Below are positions 15,262-25,308 of a stretch of DNA of 64,000 nt, piece after piece. Every line of letters starts with the position of its first letter. Within the stretch, counting starts at the first letter, position 1. The stretch comes from an uncultured Pelagibacteraceae bacterium (GTDB taxonomy: Bacteria; Pseudomonadota; Alphaproteobacteria; Pelagibacterales; Pelagibacteraceae), in assembly GCA_902560245.1 (NCBI GenBank), contig CACELK010000002.1, forward strand, positions 19,783 through 83,782, read 5' to 3'. Position numbers and translations under genes: made by a program. The notes under the pieces were generated by a model, which saw only the letters and a program-made list of their open reading frames with translations, made no database searches and was not told the origin of the DNA.

Positions 15262-16707
15262 TTAAATTTTTTGATCATATTTACCAATTTTACCAGTTTT
15301 TTGTAGTAATTCATCAATGAATTCAAAGATCTTTTTCTTTCTATTATCAGAAGAAGGACTTTCGGTGACAACAACTAATGAAGGTTTGTTTGAGGATGCT
15401 CTTATTAGTCCCCATGAACCATCTTCTAATGAGAACCTAATACCATTTACAGTTAAAATATTTGAGATATTTAGACCATCTATTTTATTATTATTATCTT
15501 TCAATTCTTTAATCTTATTAATTAATTCATTAATGACTAAATACTTTTCATCATCCTTACAAAAAGGAGCCATTGTAGGACTTTGATAAGTTTTAGGTAA
15601 AATTTCAATTAATTCGCTTAGCTTTTTATTTTGATCATCAAGAAGGTGACAGATTTGGACTGCAGAATTTATTCCATCATCAAAGCCATATCCGATTGGA
15701 CTATTAAAAAAGAAATGTCCACTTTTTTCAAATCCAGCAATTGCATTTTCGTTATTAACCTTTCTTTTAATGTAAGAATGACCAGTTTTCCAATATATTG
15801 TTTGACAATTATTTTTAATCAAAATTTCATCTTTTTCAAATAAACCGGTCGACTTAACATCTACAACAAATTTAGAACTTTTATGTTTTTCTGAAATATT
15901 TCTAGCTATTAGCAGTCCAATTTTATCTGAAAAAATTTCATTTCCATTATTATCGATTATACCCACTCGATCACCATCTCCATCGAAACCAAAACCTACA
16001 TCTGCTTTATTTTCTTTTACACATTTTGAAATTTCATGAAGCATTTTCATGTCTTCGGGATTAGGATTATATTTTGGAAAATTATAATTTAGTTCACAAT
16101 CTAATTCTATAACTTCACAACCAATTCCCCTTAAAATTTCAGGTGCAAATATTCCTGCAGTTCCGTTTCCACAAGCTGCAACAACTTTGATTTTTCTTTT
16201 TATTTTATTTTTACTTAGTTTATTAATATAGATTTTATTAAAATCTTTTATTACTTTGTATGAACCTTCTCCAGATACAAACTTTTTATTTAATACAATA
16301 TCCTTAAGTTCCAACATTTCCTCCTTGCAATGAGTTAATCCTTTTTCAATACCCATTTTAATTCCTGTCCAACCGTTTTCATTATGACTTGCTGTAATCA
16401 TAGCTACCGCATCTGAATTTAATTCAAATTGAGAAAAATATATTGTTGGAGACAAACATAATCCTATATCCTCAACATGACATCCTGTAGATATTAAACC
16501 TTCAATGAAGTTTTTTTTTACCTCTTCGCTGTATGATCTATAGTCATGCCCAACAGTGACTCTTGGTGTTTTAATTTTTTTAATTATTTGTGTTCCAAAA
16601 CCTTTTCCCACATCCTTGATTCCTTCTTTATTGATACTGTCGGGATATAACCATCTTGCGTCATATTCCCTAAAACCTAGTGGATCAATTTTTACTGAAT
16701 TTTCCAT
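15262..16707 (-). CDS. Phosphomannomutase/phosphoglucomutase
   Basis: A 481-residue alpha-D-phosphohexomutase. I start it at the ATG at 16707 because the conserved N-terminus (KIDPLGFREYDARWLYP) begins there. The longer in-frame extension to 16821 is Ile/Lys-rich, intergenic-like sequence. Signatures in order: phosphoserine loop MITASHNENGWTG, Mg2+ loop GFDGDGDRVG, sugar-binding GFEKSGHFFF, and a C-terminal phosphate-binding region. It interconverts hexose-6-P and hexose-1-P for surface sugar nucleotides (AlgC/ManB role). It abuts the TauE gene tail to tail and is divergent from nrdA across 155 bp. Confidence 0.88.
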   Translation of the reverse strand: MENSVKIDPLGFREYDARWLYPDSINKEGIKDVGKGFGTQIIKKIKTPRVTVGHDYRSYSEEVKKNFIEGLISTGCHVEDIGLCLSPTIYFSQFELNSDAVAMITASHNENGWTGIKMGIEKGLTHCKEEMLELKDIVLNKKFVSGEGSYKVIKDFNKIYINKLSKNKIKRKIKVVAACGNGTAGIFAPEILRGIGCEVIELDCELNYNFPKYNPNPEDMKMLHEISKCVKENKADVGFGFDGDGDRVGIIDNNGNEIFSDKIGLLIARNISEKHKSSKFVVDVKSTGLFEKDEILIKNNCQTIYWKTGHSYIKRKVNNENAIAGFEKSGHFFFNSPIGYGFDDGINSAVQICHLLDDQNKKLSELIEILPKTYQSPTMAPFCKDDEKYLVINELINKIKELKDNNNKIDGLNISNILTVNGIRFSLEDGSWGLIRASSNKPSLVVVTESPSSDNRKKKIFEFIDELLQKTGKIGKYDQKI

Positions 16708-16862
16708 GTTGATATATGTACATTTTTTTATTTTTTTTATTGATATATTTTTCATATGTTCTATAAATGTTCTATTGATTTCTAATTTATATAGTATATT
16801 AAGGAGATCTACATACAACATCTAGTTGTTTTACTAAAAACGTTATATATTAAGGGAGCTTA

Positions 16863-18800
16863 ATGAACAATTTTTTATCTCAGGCAATTAAGAAAGCTGT
16901 CTCTGAATACAAGCCCGAACCCATTAAGACGACTAAAGATAAAAGACCGGATTTATTCTCATTAAGCGATCAAGCTGAATTATTCCAGAATTCAAAAGGC
17001 ATAACAATTAAAATTGACCGTAGCAGGGACGATAATTTAACTGATTTTGGAAAAGCTACTTTGAGCGATAGATACCTTGGTGAAAACGAGTCGTTTCAAG
17101 ATTTGTTTGCAAGAGTCGCAAGTCATTATGCAGATGATAACTTACATGCTCAAAGAGTTTATAACTATATAAGTGATTTATGGTTCATGCCTGCAACACC
17201 AGTTCTTTCAAACGGTGGAACCAAAAGAGGATTACCTATTTCATGTTTTTTAAACGAAGCAGGGGATAGTCTAAATGGCATATTAGATTTATGGAGTGAG
17301 AATGTTTGGTTAGCTGCAAGAGGCGGAGGTATTGGAAGTTATTGGGGCAATTTAAGATCTATAGGAGAAAAAATTGGTAGAGTTGGAAAAACGTCCGGGA
17401 TAATTCCATTTATAAAAGTAATGGACTCTCTTACAATGGCAATTAGCCAAGGATCATTAAGAAGAGGATCGGCAGCATGTTATTTGCCAATTGATCATCC
17501 TGAAATAGAAGAATTTATTGAAATGAGACGTCCAACTGGAGGAGATCCAAATAGAAAAGCATTAAATTTACACCACGGTGTTTTAGTATCTGATGCTTTC
17601 ATGAGAGCAGTTGAAACTGATGAGCAGTGGGCACTAAAAAGCCCTAAAGATGGATCAACACAATCAACTCTATCAGCAAGAAATCTTTGGATTAGATTAC
17701 TTACAGCAAGAGTTGAAACTGGAGAGCCATATATAATTTATATTGATACTGTTAATAGACAAATACCACAGCATCATAAATTGGCTGGTTTGAATGTTAA
17801 AACCTCAAATCTTTGCAGCGAAATTACACTTCCAACAGGATTAGACAGAGATGGCAAAGAAAGAACTGCCGTTTGTTGTTTGTCATCACTTAACATTGAA
17901 AAGTATGACGAATGGAAAGATGATAAAAACTTTATAAAAGACGTGATGAGATTTTTAGATAATGTATTAGAAGATTTTATTCATAAAGCACCGGATGAAT
18001 TTCAAGACGCAAAATACTCAGCTGGTCGTGAGCGTAGTGTTGGTTTAGGTGTTATGGGTCTTCATTCATTCTTTCAACAGAAAATGATTCCATTAGAATC
18101 CGTAATGAGCAAAGTCTGGAATAAAAAAATATTTGAAAAAATCCAAAAAGAAGTAGATCAAGCCTCAAAAGACTTAGCCGAAGAAAGAGGCGCATGTCCT
18201 GATGCTGAAGAGTATGGTTTCAAAGAGAGATTTTCTAATAAAACTGCAATAGCTCCAACGGCATCAATTTCAATAATTTGTGGTGGCACATCTCCGGGTG
18301 TTGAGCCAATAGCAGCGAACAGCTACACGCACAAGACTTTATCAGGATCTTTTAATGTGAGAAATAAATATCTTAGAAAATTACTTGCAAAATATAATCG
18401 AGATGACGATGAAACTTGGTCAAGTATTACTACAAATCAAGGTTCAGTTTCTCATTTAGATTTTTTGACTCAACAAGAAAAAGATGTGTTTAAAACTGCA
18501 TTTGAACTTGATCAAAAATGGATAGTTGAATTAGGGGCGGATCGAACACCTCATATTTCTCAAGCCCAATCTATTAATATATTTTTACCTGCTGATGTTC
18601 ATAAAAAAGAGCTTCACCAAATCCATTTCCAAGCATGGAAAAAAGGATTAAAAAGTTTGTATTACTGCAGGTCTAAATCAATCCAACGAGCTGAAAATGT
18701 TAATGATGCTAAATCAACTGACATCACAGCAAACGTTTATAAATCAACCAAAAAACAAGACGAACAACCAGAATACGAGGAGTGCTTATCATGTCAGTAA
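16863..18800 (+). CDS. nrdA: Ribonucleoside-diphosphate reductase alpha subunit
   Basis: A 645-residue class I large subunit. The catalytic residues are visible: the redox Cys in LPISCFLNEAG, the thiyl-radical Cys with its neighbours in NLCSEI, the partner Cys in AVCCLSSLN, the radical-transfer tyrosine pair in SLYYCRSKS, and a C-terminal CLSC redox pair. It converts ribonucleoside diphosphates to deoxy forms. It has no long N-terminal ATP-cone, making it compact relative to E. coli NrdA. The start follows a good GGGAG ribosome-binding site, and nrdB overlaps its end by 10 bp. Confidence 0.93.
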   Translation: MNNFLSQAIKKAVSEYKPEPIKTTKDKRPDLFSLSDQAELFQNSKGITIKIDRSRDDNLTDFGKATLSDRYLGENESFQDLFARVASHYADDNLHAQRVYNYISDLWFMPATPVLSNGGTKRGLPISCFLNEAGDSLNGILDLWSENVWLAARGGGIGSYWGNLRSIGEKIGRVGKTSGIIPFIKVMDSLTMAISQGSLRRGSAACYLPIDHPEIEEFIEMRRPTGGDPNRKALNLHHGVLVSDAFMRAVETDEQWALKSPKDGSTQSTLSARNLWIRLLTARVETGEPYIIYIDTVNRQIPQHHKLAGLNVKTSNLCSEITLPTGLDRDGKERTAVCCLSSLNIEKYDEWKDDKNFIKDVMRFLDNVLEDFIHKAPDEFQDAKYSAGRERSVGLGVMGLHSFFQQKMIPLESVMSKVWNKKIFEKIQKEVDQASKDLAEERGACPDAEEYGFKERFSNKTAIAPTASISIICGGTSPGVEPIAANSYTHKTLSGSFNVRNKYLRKLLAKYNRDDDETWSSITTNQGSVSHLDFLTQQEKDVFKTAFELDQKWIVELGADRTPHISQAQSINIFLPADVHKKELHQIHFQAWKKGLKSLYYCRSKSIQRAENVNDAKSTDITANVYKSTKKQDEQPEYEECLSCQ

Positions 18801-19798
18801 TTAAAGAAATAAAAAAAGAAATAATTAAACCAAAAAAAATGGGGTTATTAGTTGAAAATCCTGTTTATAAACCATTCAGATATCCATGGTGCTACGATGC
18901 TTGGTTAACTCAACAAAGAATTCATTGGTTGCCAGAAGAGGTGCCTTTAGGTGACGACGTAAGAGATTGGCAAAAAAATCTCTCACAATCAGAGAAAAAT
19001 TTATTAACACAGATTTTCAGATTTTTTACTCAAGCAGATGTCGAAGTAAATAATTGTTATTTAAGACACTATACAACCGTATTTAAACCTACTGAAGTTC
19101 TAATGATGATGACAGCATTTGCGGCAATGGAAACAGTTCACATAGCTGCATATTCTCATCTACTCGATACTATCGGAATGCCAGAGTCTGAGTATTCTGC
19201 ATTTATGAAATACAAAGAAATGAAAGATAAATACGATTACATGCAAAACTTTAATGTTAATTCAAAAGAAGATATTGCAAAAACAGTTGCCGTATTTAGT
19301 GCTTTTACTGAAGGTTTACAATTGTTTGCGAGTTTTGCTATTTTATTAAACTTTCCAAGATTTAACAAAATGAAAGGCATGGGCCAGATTGTAACTTGGT
19401 CAGTAAGAGATGAAACTTTGCACTGCAATTCTATGATTAGAATATTCAAAGAATTTATTAAAGAGAATCCTGAAGTGTGGACGCCAAAATTAAAAAAAGA
19501 ACTTTATGAAGCTTGCAGAACAATTATTGAGCACGAAGATGCTTTTATTGATTTAGCTTTTGAAATGGGTCCAATGCAAGGCTTAACTGCTCAAGAGGTA
19601 AAAGATTATATAAGATTTATAGGCAATAGAAGACTTACGCAATTAGGATTAGAACCTATTTATAATGTAGATAAAAATCCTCTTACTTGGTTGGATACAA
19701 TGCTTAATGCTGTTGAGCATATGAACTTTTTCGAAGGAAGAGCTACAGAATATTCAAAAGCATCTACACAAGGAAATTGGACAGAAGCTTTTAGTTAA
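18791..19798 (+). CDS. nrdB: Ribonucleoside-diphosphate reductase beta subunit
   Basis: A 335-residue ferritin-like radical subunit. I chose the ATG at 18791 over a GTG at 18782. Di-metal ligands and the radical tyrosine are in place: TQADVEVN (Asp), AMETVHIAAYSH (Glu, His and Tyr at the E/H/+4-Tyr spacing of E. coli E115/H118/Y122), FTEGLQLFAS (Glu), RDETLHC (Glu and His). The tyrosine indicates a tyrosyl-radical (class Ia-type) enzyme. The gene overlaps nrdA, so translational coupling is likely. Confidence 0.93.
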   Translation: MSVIKEIKKEIIKPKKMGLLVENPVYKPFRYPWCYDAWLTQQRIHWLPEEVPLGDDVRDWQKNLSQSEKNLLTQIFRFFTQADVEVNNCYLRHYTTVFKPTEVLMMMTAFAAMETVHIAAYSHLLDTIGMPESEYSAFMKYKEMKDKYDYMQNFNVNSKEDIAKTVAVFSAFTEGLQLFASFAILLNFPRFNKMKGMGQIVTWSVRDETLHCNSMIRIFKEFIKENPEVWTPKLKKELYEACRTIIEHEDAFIDLAFEMGPMQGLTAQEVKDYIRFIGNRRLTQLGLEPIYNVDKNPLTWLDTMLNAVEHMNFFEGRATEYSKASTQGNWTEAFS

Positions 19799-19805
19799 TA
19801 TTTTT

Positions 19806-20930
19806 TTATCTTTGATTTAATTGAACAACTTTTCGGTACTTACTACCTTTATAACTTGCAAGAGGTCTTATTAACTTATTTGCGGCGTGTTGTTCCATTA
19901 TGTGAGCTGACCAACCAGTAATTCTTGACATTACAAAAATTGGAGTAAAAAAATCAGTATCAAAACCCATTAAATGGTAAGTTGGTCCAGTAGGGTAATC
20001 AACATTTGGATGGATGTTTTTACGATCAATCATAACTTTTTCAACAATATCGTAAATTTTCTCAAATTTTTTATCTTTTTTAATCCTAGCAACTTTACCA
20101 AAATATTCTCTCATTGTTGGAACTCTTGAATCGCCACTTTTATAAACTCTATGACCAAAACCCATAACTACTTCTTTATTATCCAGAGCGCTATTTATCC
20201 ATTTTAGAGCATTTTCAGGTTTTTTTATCTTTTTCATCATATGCATTACTTCTTCATTAGCGCCTCCGTGCAGAGGTCCTTTTAAACTAGCAATAGCACC
20301 AGTAATCGCTCCATGAATATCAGATAAACTACTTGTAATGGTCCTAGCGGTAAATGTTGAAACATTAAAACTATGTTCCGCATATAAAATTAAAGAAACA
20401 TCAAAAGCTTTAACGATTTCTTTATTAGGAACCTTTCCAAAACACATATGAAAAAAATTCTCTGACATTGAATATTTCTTTTTTGGAGGAATTATTTTTT
20501 TTCCTTTTCTTGCTCTATAAAATGCAGCTAGTGCAACAGGAGTTTTTGCAAAAATTCTCATTGCTTTTCTCATGTTAGCTTTAGGAGAATTATCTCTAGT
20601 TTCTTTATCTTCTAGACCCATAATACTAACTGCTGTTCTCGCAACATCCATTGGATGTGCTTTCTTTGGGATTTTTTTTATGTCAGCAAGTAGAGTATTT
20701 GATAATTTTCTTTCTTTTCTTTCCTGTGTTTCGAAATTTTTTAATTGTTTTTTATTAGGGAGTTCCCCGTTTAAAATTAAATATGCAACTTCTTCAAATT
20801 TACATTTTGAACATAAATCTTGTGCCGCATACCCTCTATAAGTAAGTGAATTTATTTCGGGCATTACTTTTGAAACCTCAGTTTCATCAACAACTATGCC
20901 AAGTAAGCCTTTTTTAATTTCATCACTCAT
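19806..20930 (-). CDS. prpC: 2-methylcitrate synthase / citrate synthase family
   Basis: A 374-residue citrate-synthase-family enzyme. It has the small-type N-terminus (LTYRGYAAQDLC) and catalytic His residues in LYAEHSFNVSTFTAR and GFGHRVYKSGDSR; the Asp follows in FDTDFFTPIFVMSR. The prpD-prpB-prpC order identifies it as methylcitrate synthase, condensing propionyl-CoA with oxaloacetate. It overlaps prpB by 4 bp. Context, not a diagnostic residue, separates it from citrate synthase GltA. Confidence 0.88.
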   Translation of the reverse strand: MSDEIKKGLLGIVVDETEVSKVMPEINSLTYRGYAAQDLCSKCKFEEVAYLILNGELPNKKQLKNFETQERKERKLSNTLLADIKKIPKKAHPMDVARTAVSIMGLEDKETRDNSPKANMRKAMRIFAKTPVALAAFYRARKGKKIIPPKKKYSMSENFFHMCFGKVPNKEIVKAFDVSLILYAEHSFNVSTFTARTITSSLSDIHGAITGAIASLKGPLHGGANEEVMHMMKKIKKPENALKWINSALDNKEVVMGFGHRVYKSGDSRVPTMREYFGKVARIKKDKKFEKIYDIVEKVMIDRKNIHPNVDYPTGPTYHLMGFDTDFFTPIFVMSRITGWSAHIMEQHAANKLIRPLASYKGSKYRKVVQLNQR

Positions 20931-21823
20931 TCATGCCCCTCTGAACTAAAATTATAAATCTTTTCGTCCAAACTATTGTATTTTTCGTAGTCAACAAGTT
21001 CATATAAACGTTTTCTAGTTTGCATTTTATCGATAATATTGTTCTGATGTCCATTTGTATAAATGTCTCTTAATCCATCTTCAACATTTTTCATTGCCAG
21101 TCTCTGAGTTGTAACTGGATAAATAACAATATTATATCCAAAATTCTCTAATTCCTTATAATTGAATAGCTTTGACTTTCCAAACTCAGTCATATTTGCC
21201 AATAAGAAACAAGATAATTCCTTCCTGACCTTCTCAAAATCCTTTTCATTATGTAAAGCTTCAGGAAAGATTATCTCAGCTCCAGCATCAATATATGCTT
21301 TACATCTTTCAATCATTTTATCTATTCCCTCAACACTCTTTGCATCTGATCTTGCAATTATTTTAAAATTATCATCTTTTTTTGCAGAAACACATTCATT
21401 AATTTTCTTAACCATAGCTTCAGTACTTATTAACTCTTTGTTATCTAAATGCCCGCATCTTTTTCTTTCAATTTGATCCTCTATATGAACAGATGCGACT
21501 CCAAATTCTTCAAAAGTTTCTATAGTTTCTTTGCATGATTTGAAACCAGTATCTATATCTACAATCGTTGGAAGATTTGTAACTCTTGAGATTAAGTAAG
21601 ATCGAGTACTAACATCTTGCAAAGTTGTTAATCCTATATCGGGAAATCCAAGATCGTTTGCCATTACTGCGCCTGAAACATAAACTGCATCATAACCAAT
21701 TTCCTCAATTAGTTTTGCTGTAAGAGGGTTGTAAGCACCAGGAACTCTTAAAATTTTATTTGATTTTAATTTATTAACAAAATCTAATCTTTTTTGACTT
21801 GGTTCTTTTTCAACAAAATGCAT
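20927..21823 (-). CDS. prpB: 2-methylisocitrate lyase
   Basis: A 298-residue ICL/PEP-mutase-family enzyme. Seen: YVSGAVMANDLGFPDIGL near residues 49-66, the metal Asp motif VDIDTGF, and the loop EDQIERKRCGHLDNKEL (about 114-130) with the catalytic Cys in KRCGH. It cleaves methylisocitrate to pyruvate and succinate. It lies between prpD and prpC with 1- and 4-bp overlaps, so the three are one transcript. Confidence 0.92.
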   Translation of the reverse strand: MHFVEKEPSQKRLDFVNKLKSNKILRVPGAYNPLTAKLIEEIGYDAVYVSGAVMANDLGFPDIGLTTLQDVSTRSYLISRVTNLPTIVDIDTGFKSCKETIETFEEFGVASVHIEDQIERKRCGHLDNKELISTEAMVKKINECVSAKKDDNFKIIARSDAKSVEGIDKMIERCKAYIDAGAEIIFPEALHNEKDFEKVRKELSCFLLANMTEFGKSKLFNYKELENFGYNIVIYPVTTQRLAMKNVEDGLRDIYTNGHQNNIIDKMQTRKRLYELVDYEKYNSLDEKIYNFSSEGHE

Positions 21824-23325
21824 TAAAATATTCCTTTTTTTAAATTCTTTTTAATTTTAGATTTTATTACTTCTATATTTAATTTATTTAGTTGTCCTGA
21901 TTTTAATTTTTTAAGATTTTGTACGTTTTTTAAAAATCCTGCACTCTGCTTTTTGTTTAAAATATTTTCTGTTAAAGTTAAAAACTTATTAATATAATTT
22001 TCTCTTTTAAAAGGTCTTGATCCATATGGGTGGGCATCTGCTTTTTCTTGTTGTTGTGTTATTTTTTTTCCATTTTTTAAAGTTATTACTACTTTCGCAC
22101 CAAATGATTTTTTCTTTGGATTTGGGTTGTGATATTTGTTTGTCCATTTTTTATCCTCATGAGTTTTAATTGATCTCCAAATTTTAAGGGTGCTTTTTCT
22201 CTTAGCTCTTGATTTAGAGTAAGATCTAATATGATGCCAGTCACCGTCCTCAAGTGCTACGGCAAAAATATACATAATAGAATGATCTAATGTTTCCCTG
22301 CTTGCATTAGGATCCATTTTTTGAGGATCATTTGCTCCTGTTCCAATTACATAATGTGTGTGATGACTCGTATAAATATCAATTTTTTTAATCTGATTTA
22401 AATTATCTATTTTTTTTCTAAGTTTTTTTGCTAAATCAATTAGAGCTTGTGATTGATACTCTGCGGAATATTCTTTTGTATAAGTCTCTAGTATTGCTTT
22501 TTTAGTTTCACCTTTTTTAGGCAAAGGCACTTTATATAATGCTTTTTTTCCATCTAAAATCCTAGCTATTACACTATCTTCACCTTCATAGATTGGACTT
22601 GGTGCACCTTCCCCACGCATAACTCTATCTACTGCTTCTATTGCAAGTTTTCCAGCATGAGCTGGAGCATAAGCTTTCCAGCTTGAGATCTCACCTTTTC
22701 TTGATTGTCTTGTTGAAATTGTAGTATGCAATGCTTGTTGAATTGCCTGATAAATAGTTTCAGTTTTTAATTTAAGCATAGTTCCAATTCCTGCAGCTAC
22801 ACTTGGACCTAAATGCGCAATATGATCAATTTTATGTTTATGAAGACAAATTCCTTTTACAAGATTTACCTGTACTTCATAAGCGGTTAAAATACCTTTT
22901 ATAAGTCTAATCCCACTTAATCTTTTTTGTTGGGCAACTGCAAGTAAAGGAGGAATATTATCTCCTGGATGACTGTAATCTGCGGCTAGAAAAGTATCGT
23001 GAAAATCTAATTCTCTTACAGCTGTTCCATTTGACCATGCTGCCCACTCACAATCTACTTTTATTTTTGAATTGACTCCAAATAGTGTAGCACCGTTATT
23101 TCTTTTATGTTTTAATGCCATTTCCCTAGAAGAGATAACAGCTTTTCTATTTAAAGAGGCAATTGCAACAGATGCATTATCAATTATTCTATTGATAACC
23201 ATGTCCACTGATTTTTTATCAAGTTTTGAATTATCACTAGCTATTTCAGCAATTTTCCAAGCCAGTTGTTTTTTCTTTGGCAAGTGTATTTTTGATGGAT
23301 AAACTTTAACTCTATGAATAATCAA
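21823..23325 (-). CDS. prpD: MmgE/PrpD-family 2-methylcitrate dehydratase
   Basis: A 500-residue MmgE/PrpD protein, first gene of the methylcitrate operon. Family blocks are clear: [30 protein letters not shown] (about 89-118), [18 protein letters not shown], and [20 protein letters not shown]. It dehydrates 2-methylcitrate to methylaconitate or methylisocitrate precursor. With prpB and prpC this gives a route for propionyl-CoA. The hydration step would use a general aconitase or AcnD, neither of which is in the window. Confidence 0.9.
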   Translation of the reverse strand: MIIHRVKVYPSKIHLPKKKQLAWKIAEIASDNSKLDKKSVDMVINRIIDNASVAIASLNRKAVISSREMALKHKRNNGATLFGVNSKIKVDCEWAAWSNGTAVRELDFHDTFLAADYSHPGDNIPPLLAVAQQKRLSGIRLIKGILTAYEVQVNLVKGICLHKHKIDHIAHLGPSVAAGIGTMLKLKTETIYQAIQQALHTTISTRQSRKGEISSWKAYAPAHAGKLAIEAVDRVMRGEGAPSPIYEGEDSVIARILDGKKALYKVPLPKKGETKKAILETYTKEYSAEYQSQALIDLAKKLRKKIDNLNQIKKIDIYTSHHTHYVIGTGANDPQKMDPNASRETLDHSIMYIFAVALEDGDWHHIRSYSKSRAKRKSTLKIWRSIKTHEDKKWTNKYHNPNPKKKSFGAKVVITLKNGKKITQQQEKADAHPYGSRPFKRENYINKFLTLTENILNKKQSAGFLKNVQNLKKLKSGQLNKLNIEVIKSKIKKNLKKGIF

Positions 23326-23343
23326 TATAACTCCTAAAATCTA

Positions 23344-23943
23344 TTACTGTAATACAATAATAATTGCAGTTATCAAAAGTAAAATTGCTAAAAAATACTC
23401 AATAACTGCTTTAATTTTATTATTCTTCACCAAATTTCTAATAGCAGAACCAAAAGCTGCCCAAGGTGATATTGATAAGGGACAAATCATTAGTGCAATA
23501 ATTGCAATAAAAATAATTGAAAAAAATAAATTTCCATCTTTAGGAAGAAAACCAGATGCAGCCATGCTCGAAATAGTCCAAGCCTTAGGATTTACAATTT
23601 GAAATAAAGCAGCTTCATGAAATTTTAGTGGTCTTGCATCGTCCTCCTTTATTTTACTGAAAGATCCAATAATCTTATAACCGAGATACAGCAGGTATAA
23701 AGCACACAATATTTTTAAAATATTTTGAAGTTGTGGAAAAATTTGAAATATTTTACCAAGACCTAAACACACTAGGATTAATTGTAAGACATGACCTATG
23801 GTAATTCCCGTCATGTGTGGAACTGTTTTTAAAAAACCAAATTTTAAGCCTGATGTTAAAACCATTGCATTGTTTGGTCCTGGAGTTACGTACATAACAA
23901 AATAGAAAGTAATAAGTGCGAATAAAAGCTCAAGATTAATCAT
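23344..23943 (-). CDS. LysE/RhtB-family translocator
   Basis: A 199-residue inner-membrane protein with about six hydrophobic segments. The N-terminal signature YFVMYVTPGPNNAMVLTSGLKFG (about 14-36) is diagnostic of LysE/RhtB exporters, as is the internal FQIVNPKAWTISSMAASGF. These usually export amino acids or small metabolites; the substrate is unknown. It overlaps the upstream phosphatase gene by 8 bp on the same strand. Confidence 0.88.
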   Translation of the reverse strand: MINLELLFALITFYFVMYVTPGPNNAMVLTSGLKFGFLKTVPHMTGITIGHVLQLILVCLGLGKIFQIFPQLQNILKILCALYLLYLGYKIIGSFSKIKEDDARPLKFHEAALFQIVNPKAWTISSMAASGFLPKDGNLFFSIIFIAIIALMICPLSISPWAAFGSAIRNLVKNNKIKAVIEYFLAILLLITAIIIVLQ

Positions 23944-24625
23944 TTAAATAATTTGATATAATCTTTTCAATCCCAATAAAATCTTTAACTAGATGATCAT
24001 GAGAAATTTCACTAACTTTCTTCTCAGTATACCCATCCTCTAACAGAATAAATGGGACTCCAGCATTTTTGGCAGTTTCAGAATCTGTTTCACTATCACC
24101 TATCATTATACTTTTTTTTATTTCACCTTGCATAATATCAATAACATTGGTGAGATGTCTTGGATCTGGTTTGCAATAATCAAAAGTATTACTCCCTGCT
24201 ATATATTCAAAATAATCATAAACATTAATCTTTTTTAAAAGATCAACCGCTAAGTAGTCCTGTTTATTTGTACAAATACCCATCGAAATATTATTTTCTT
24301 TACACCATTTTAAAAAATCTAATGCACCATTTAATAATTTACTTTCATTTGCAATATTATTTGAATAGAATTTTATAAAATCATTAGTCATTTCTTTTTT
24401 AATTTTATCGTCATCTACTTTGCCAAATTCTTTTTTTGCTTGACCCCAAACAGATCTGCCTATTAAAGATTTAGCTCCTTTACCCACTAAATTTCTAATA
24501 TCTTCTGTCGTTTTAGTTTCATATCCATATTTTTTCATCACATGATTGTGAGCGTTCATAAGGTCAGGCGCCGTATCAACCAAAGTTCCGTCTAGATCGA
24601 ATATTATTGTTAATTTTTGAGTCAT
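23936..24625 (-). CDS. gph: HAD-superfamily phosphoglycolate phosphatase
   Basis: A 229-residue HAD hydrolase. I start at the ATG at 24625, just before TQKLTIIFDLDGTLVDTAPD; the upstream in-frame codons to 24649 add only a short unconserved extension. Motif I is DLDGTLVD, motif II is in GICTNKQ, motif III is the Lys of CKPDPRHL, and motif IV is IMIGDSETD. This pattern and size match Gph, which removes 2-phosphoglycolate. Other small sugar phosphates remain possible substrates. Confidence 0.87.
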   Translation of the reverse strand: MTQKLTIIFDLDGTLVDTAPDLMNAHNHVMKKYGYETKTTEDIRNLVGKGAKSLIGRSVWGQAKKEFGKVDDDKIKKEMTNDFIKFYSNNIANESKLLNGALDFLKWCKENNISMGICTNKQDYLAVDLLKKINVYDYFEYIAGSNTFDYCKPDPRHLTNVIDIMQGEIKKSIMIGDSETDSETAKNAGVPFILLEDGYTEKKVSEISHDHLVKDFIGIEKIISNYLND

Positions 24626-24697
24626 TTTAAAAGTATTAATAAGAAACAATTTGTGACTTAAAGAACATTGTTACTTAACTATAAGAAAACTTAATAA

Positions 24698-25306
24698 ATG
24701 AAACAAATAAATTTACAAGACAATTTAAGAAAAAAATTCATCAAAAAAGGAGTGAAGATGATGGCTCCCGAAACAGTTTTTTTTTCTAAAGATACAAAAA
24801 TAGGAAAAAATGTAACTATAGATCCATATGTTGTAATTGGAGAAAAAGTAAAAATTCAAAATAATGTTAAAATTTTTTCATTTTCACATTTAGAAAAAGT
24901 TAAAATAGAAAATAATGTAAATATTGGGCCATATGCAAGATTAAGACCAGGCACAATTTTAAAGTCAGGTTCTAGAGTTGGTAATTTTGTAGAGATTAAA
25001 AAGAGCATAATCGGAAAAAGTTCTAAAGTTAATCATTTATCTTACATTGGAGATTCTGACTTAGGATCAAAAGTAAATGTAGGAGCAGGAACAATAACTT
25101 GTAACTATGACGGAATAAAAAAAAATAAAACAAAAATTAAAGATAAAGTGTTTATTGGCTCTAACACTTCTTTAGTTGCTCCAATTACTATCAATGAAAA
25201 TAGCATTGTTGGAGCAGGATCTGTTGTAACAAAAAATGTAGGTAAAAAATCTTTGGCATTAACCAGATCTGCCCAAGTAGAAATTAAAAATTATAAGAGA
25301 AAATAA
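24698..25306 (+). CDS. glmU: GlmU-type glucosamine-1-phosphate acetyltransferase domain without uridylyltransferase domain
   Basis: A 202-residue left-handed beta-helix protein that aligns with only the C-terminal half of GlmU. Residues 1-20 correspond to the interdomain helix of full GlmU. The rest shows IGPYARLRPGTIL, VGNFVEIKKS, the catalytic His in KVNHLSYIGDS, and GAGTITCNYDG. That set acetylates glucosamine-1-phosphate. The N-terminal pyrophosphorylase half, about 230 residues in a normal GlmU, is absent here, and glmS begins 2 bp after the stop. A separate uridylyltransferase must exist elsewhere if UDP-GlcNAc is made. Confidence 0.87.
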   Translation: MKQINLQDNLRKKFIKKGVKMMAPETVFFSKDTKIGKNVTIDPYVVIGEKVKIQNNVKIFSFSHLEKVKIENNVNIGPYARLRPGTILKSGSRVGNFVEIKKSIIGKSSKVNHLSYIGDSDLGSKVNVGAGTITCNYDGIKKNKTKIKDKVFIGSNTSLVAPITINENSIVGAGSVVTKNVGKKSLALTRSAQVEIKNYKRK

Positions 25307-25308
25307 AT

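Noticed and set aside
16708..16821. Upstream extension of the phosphohexomutase
   Set aside because: The extra 38 codons are Ile/Lys-rich and unlike the family N-terminus; the ATG at 16707 is preferred.
16708..16862. Possible NrdR boxes and a promoter upstream of nrdA
   Set aside because: ATATAGT- and ATATAT-containing stretches exist but do not match a full NrdR box, and no -35/-10 pair had acceptable spacing in this very AT-rich gap.
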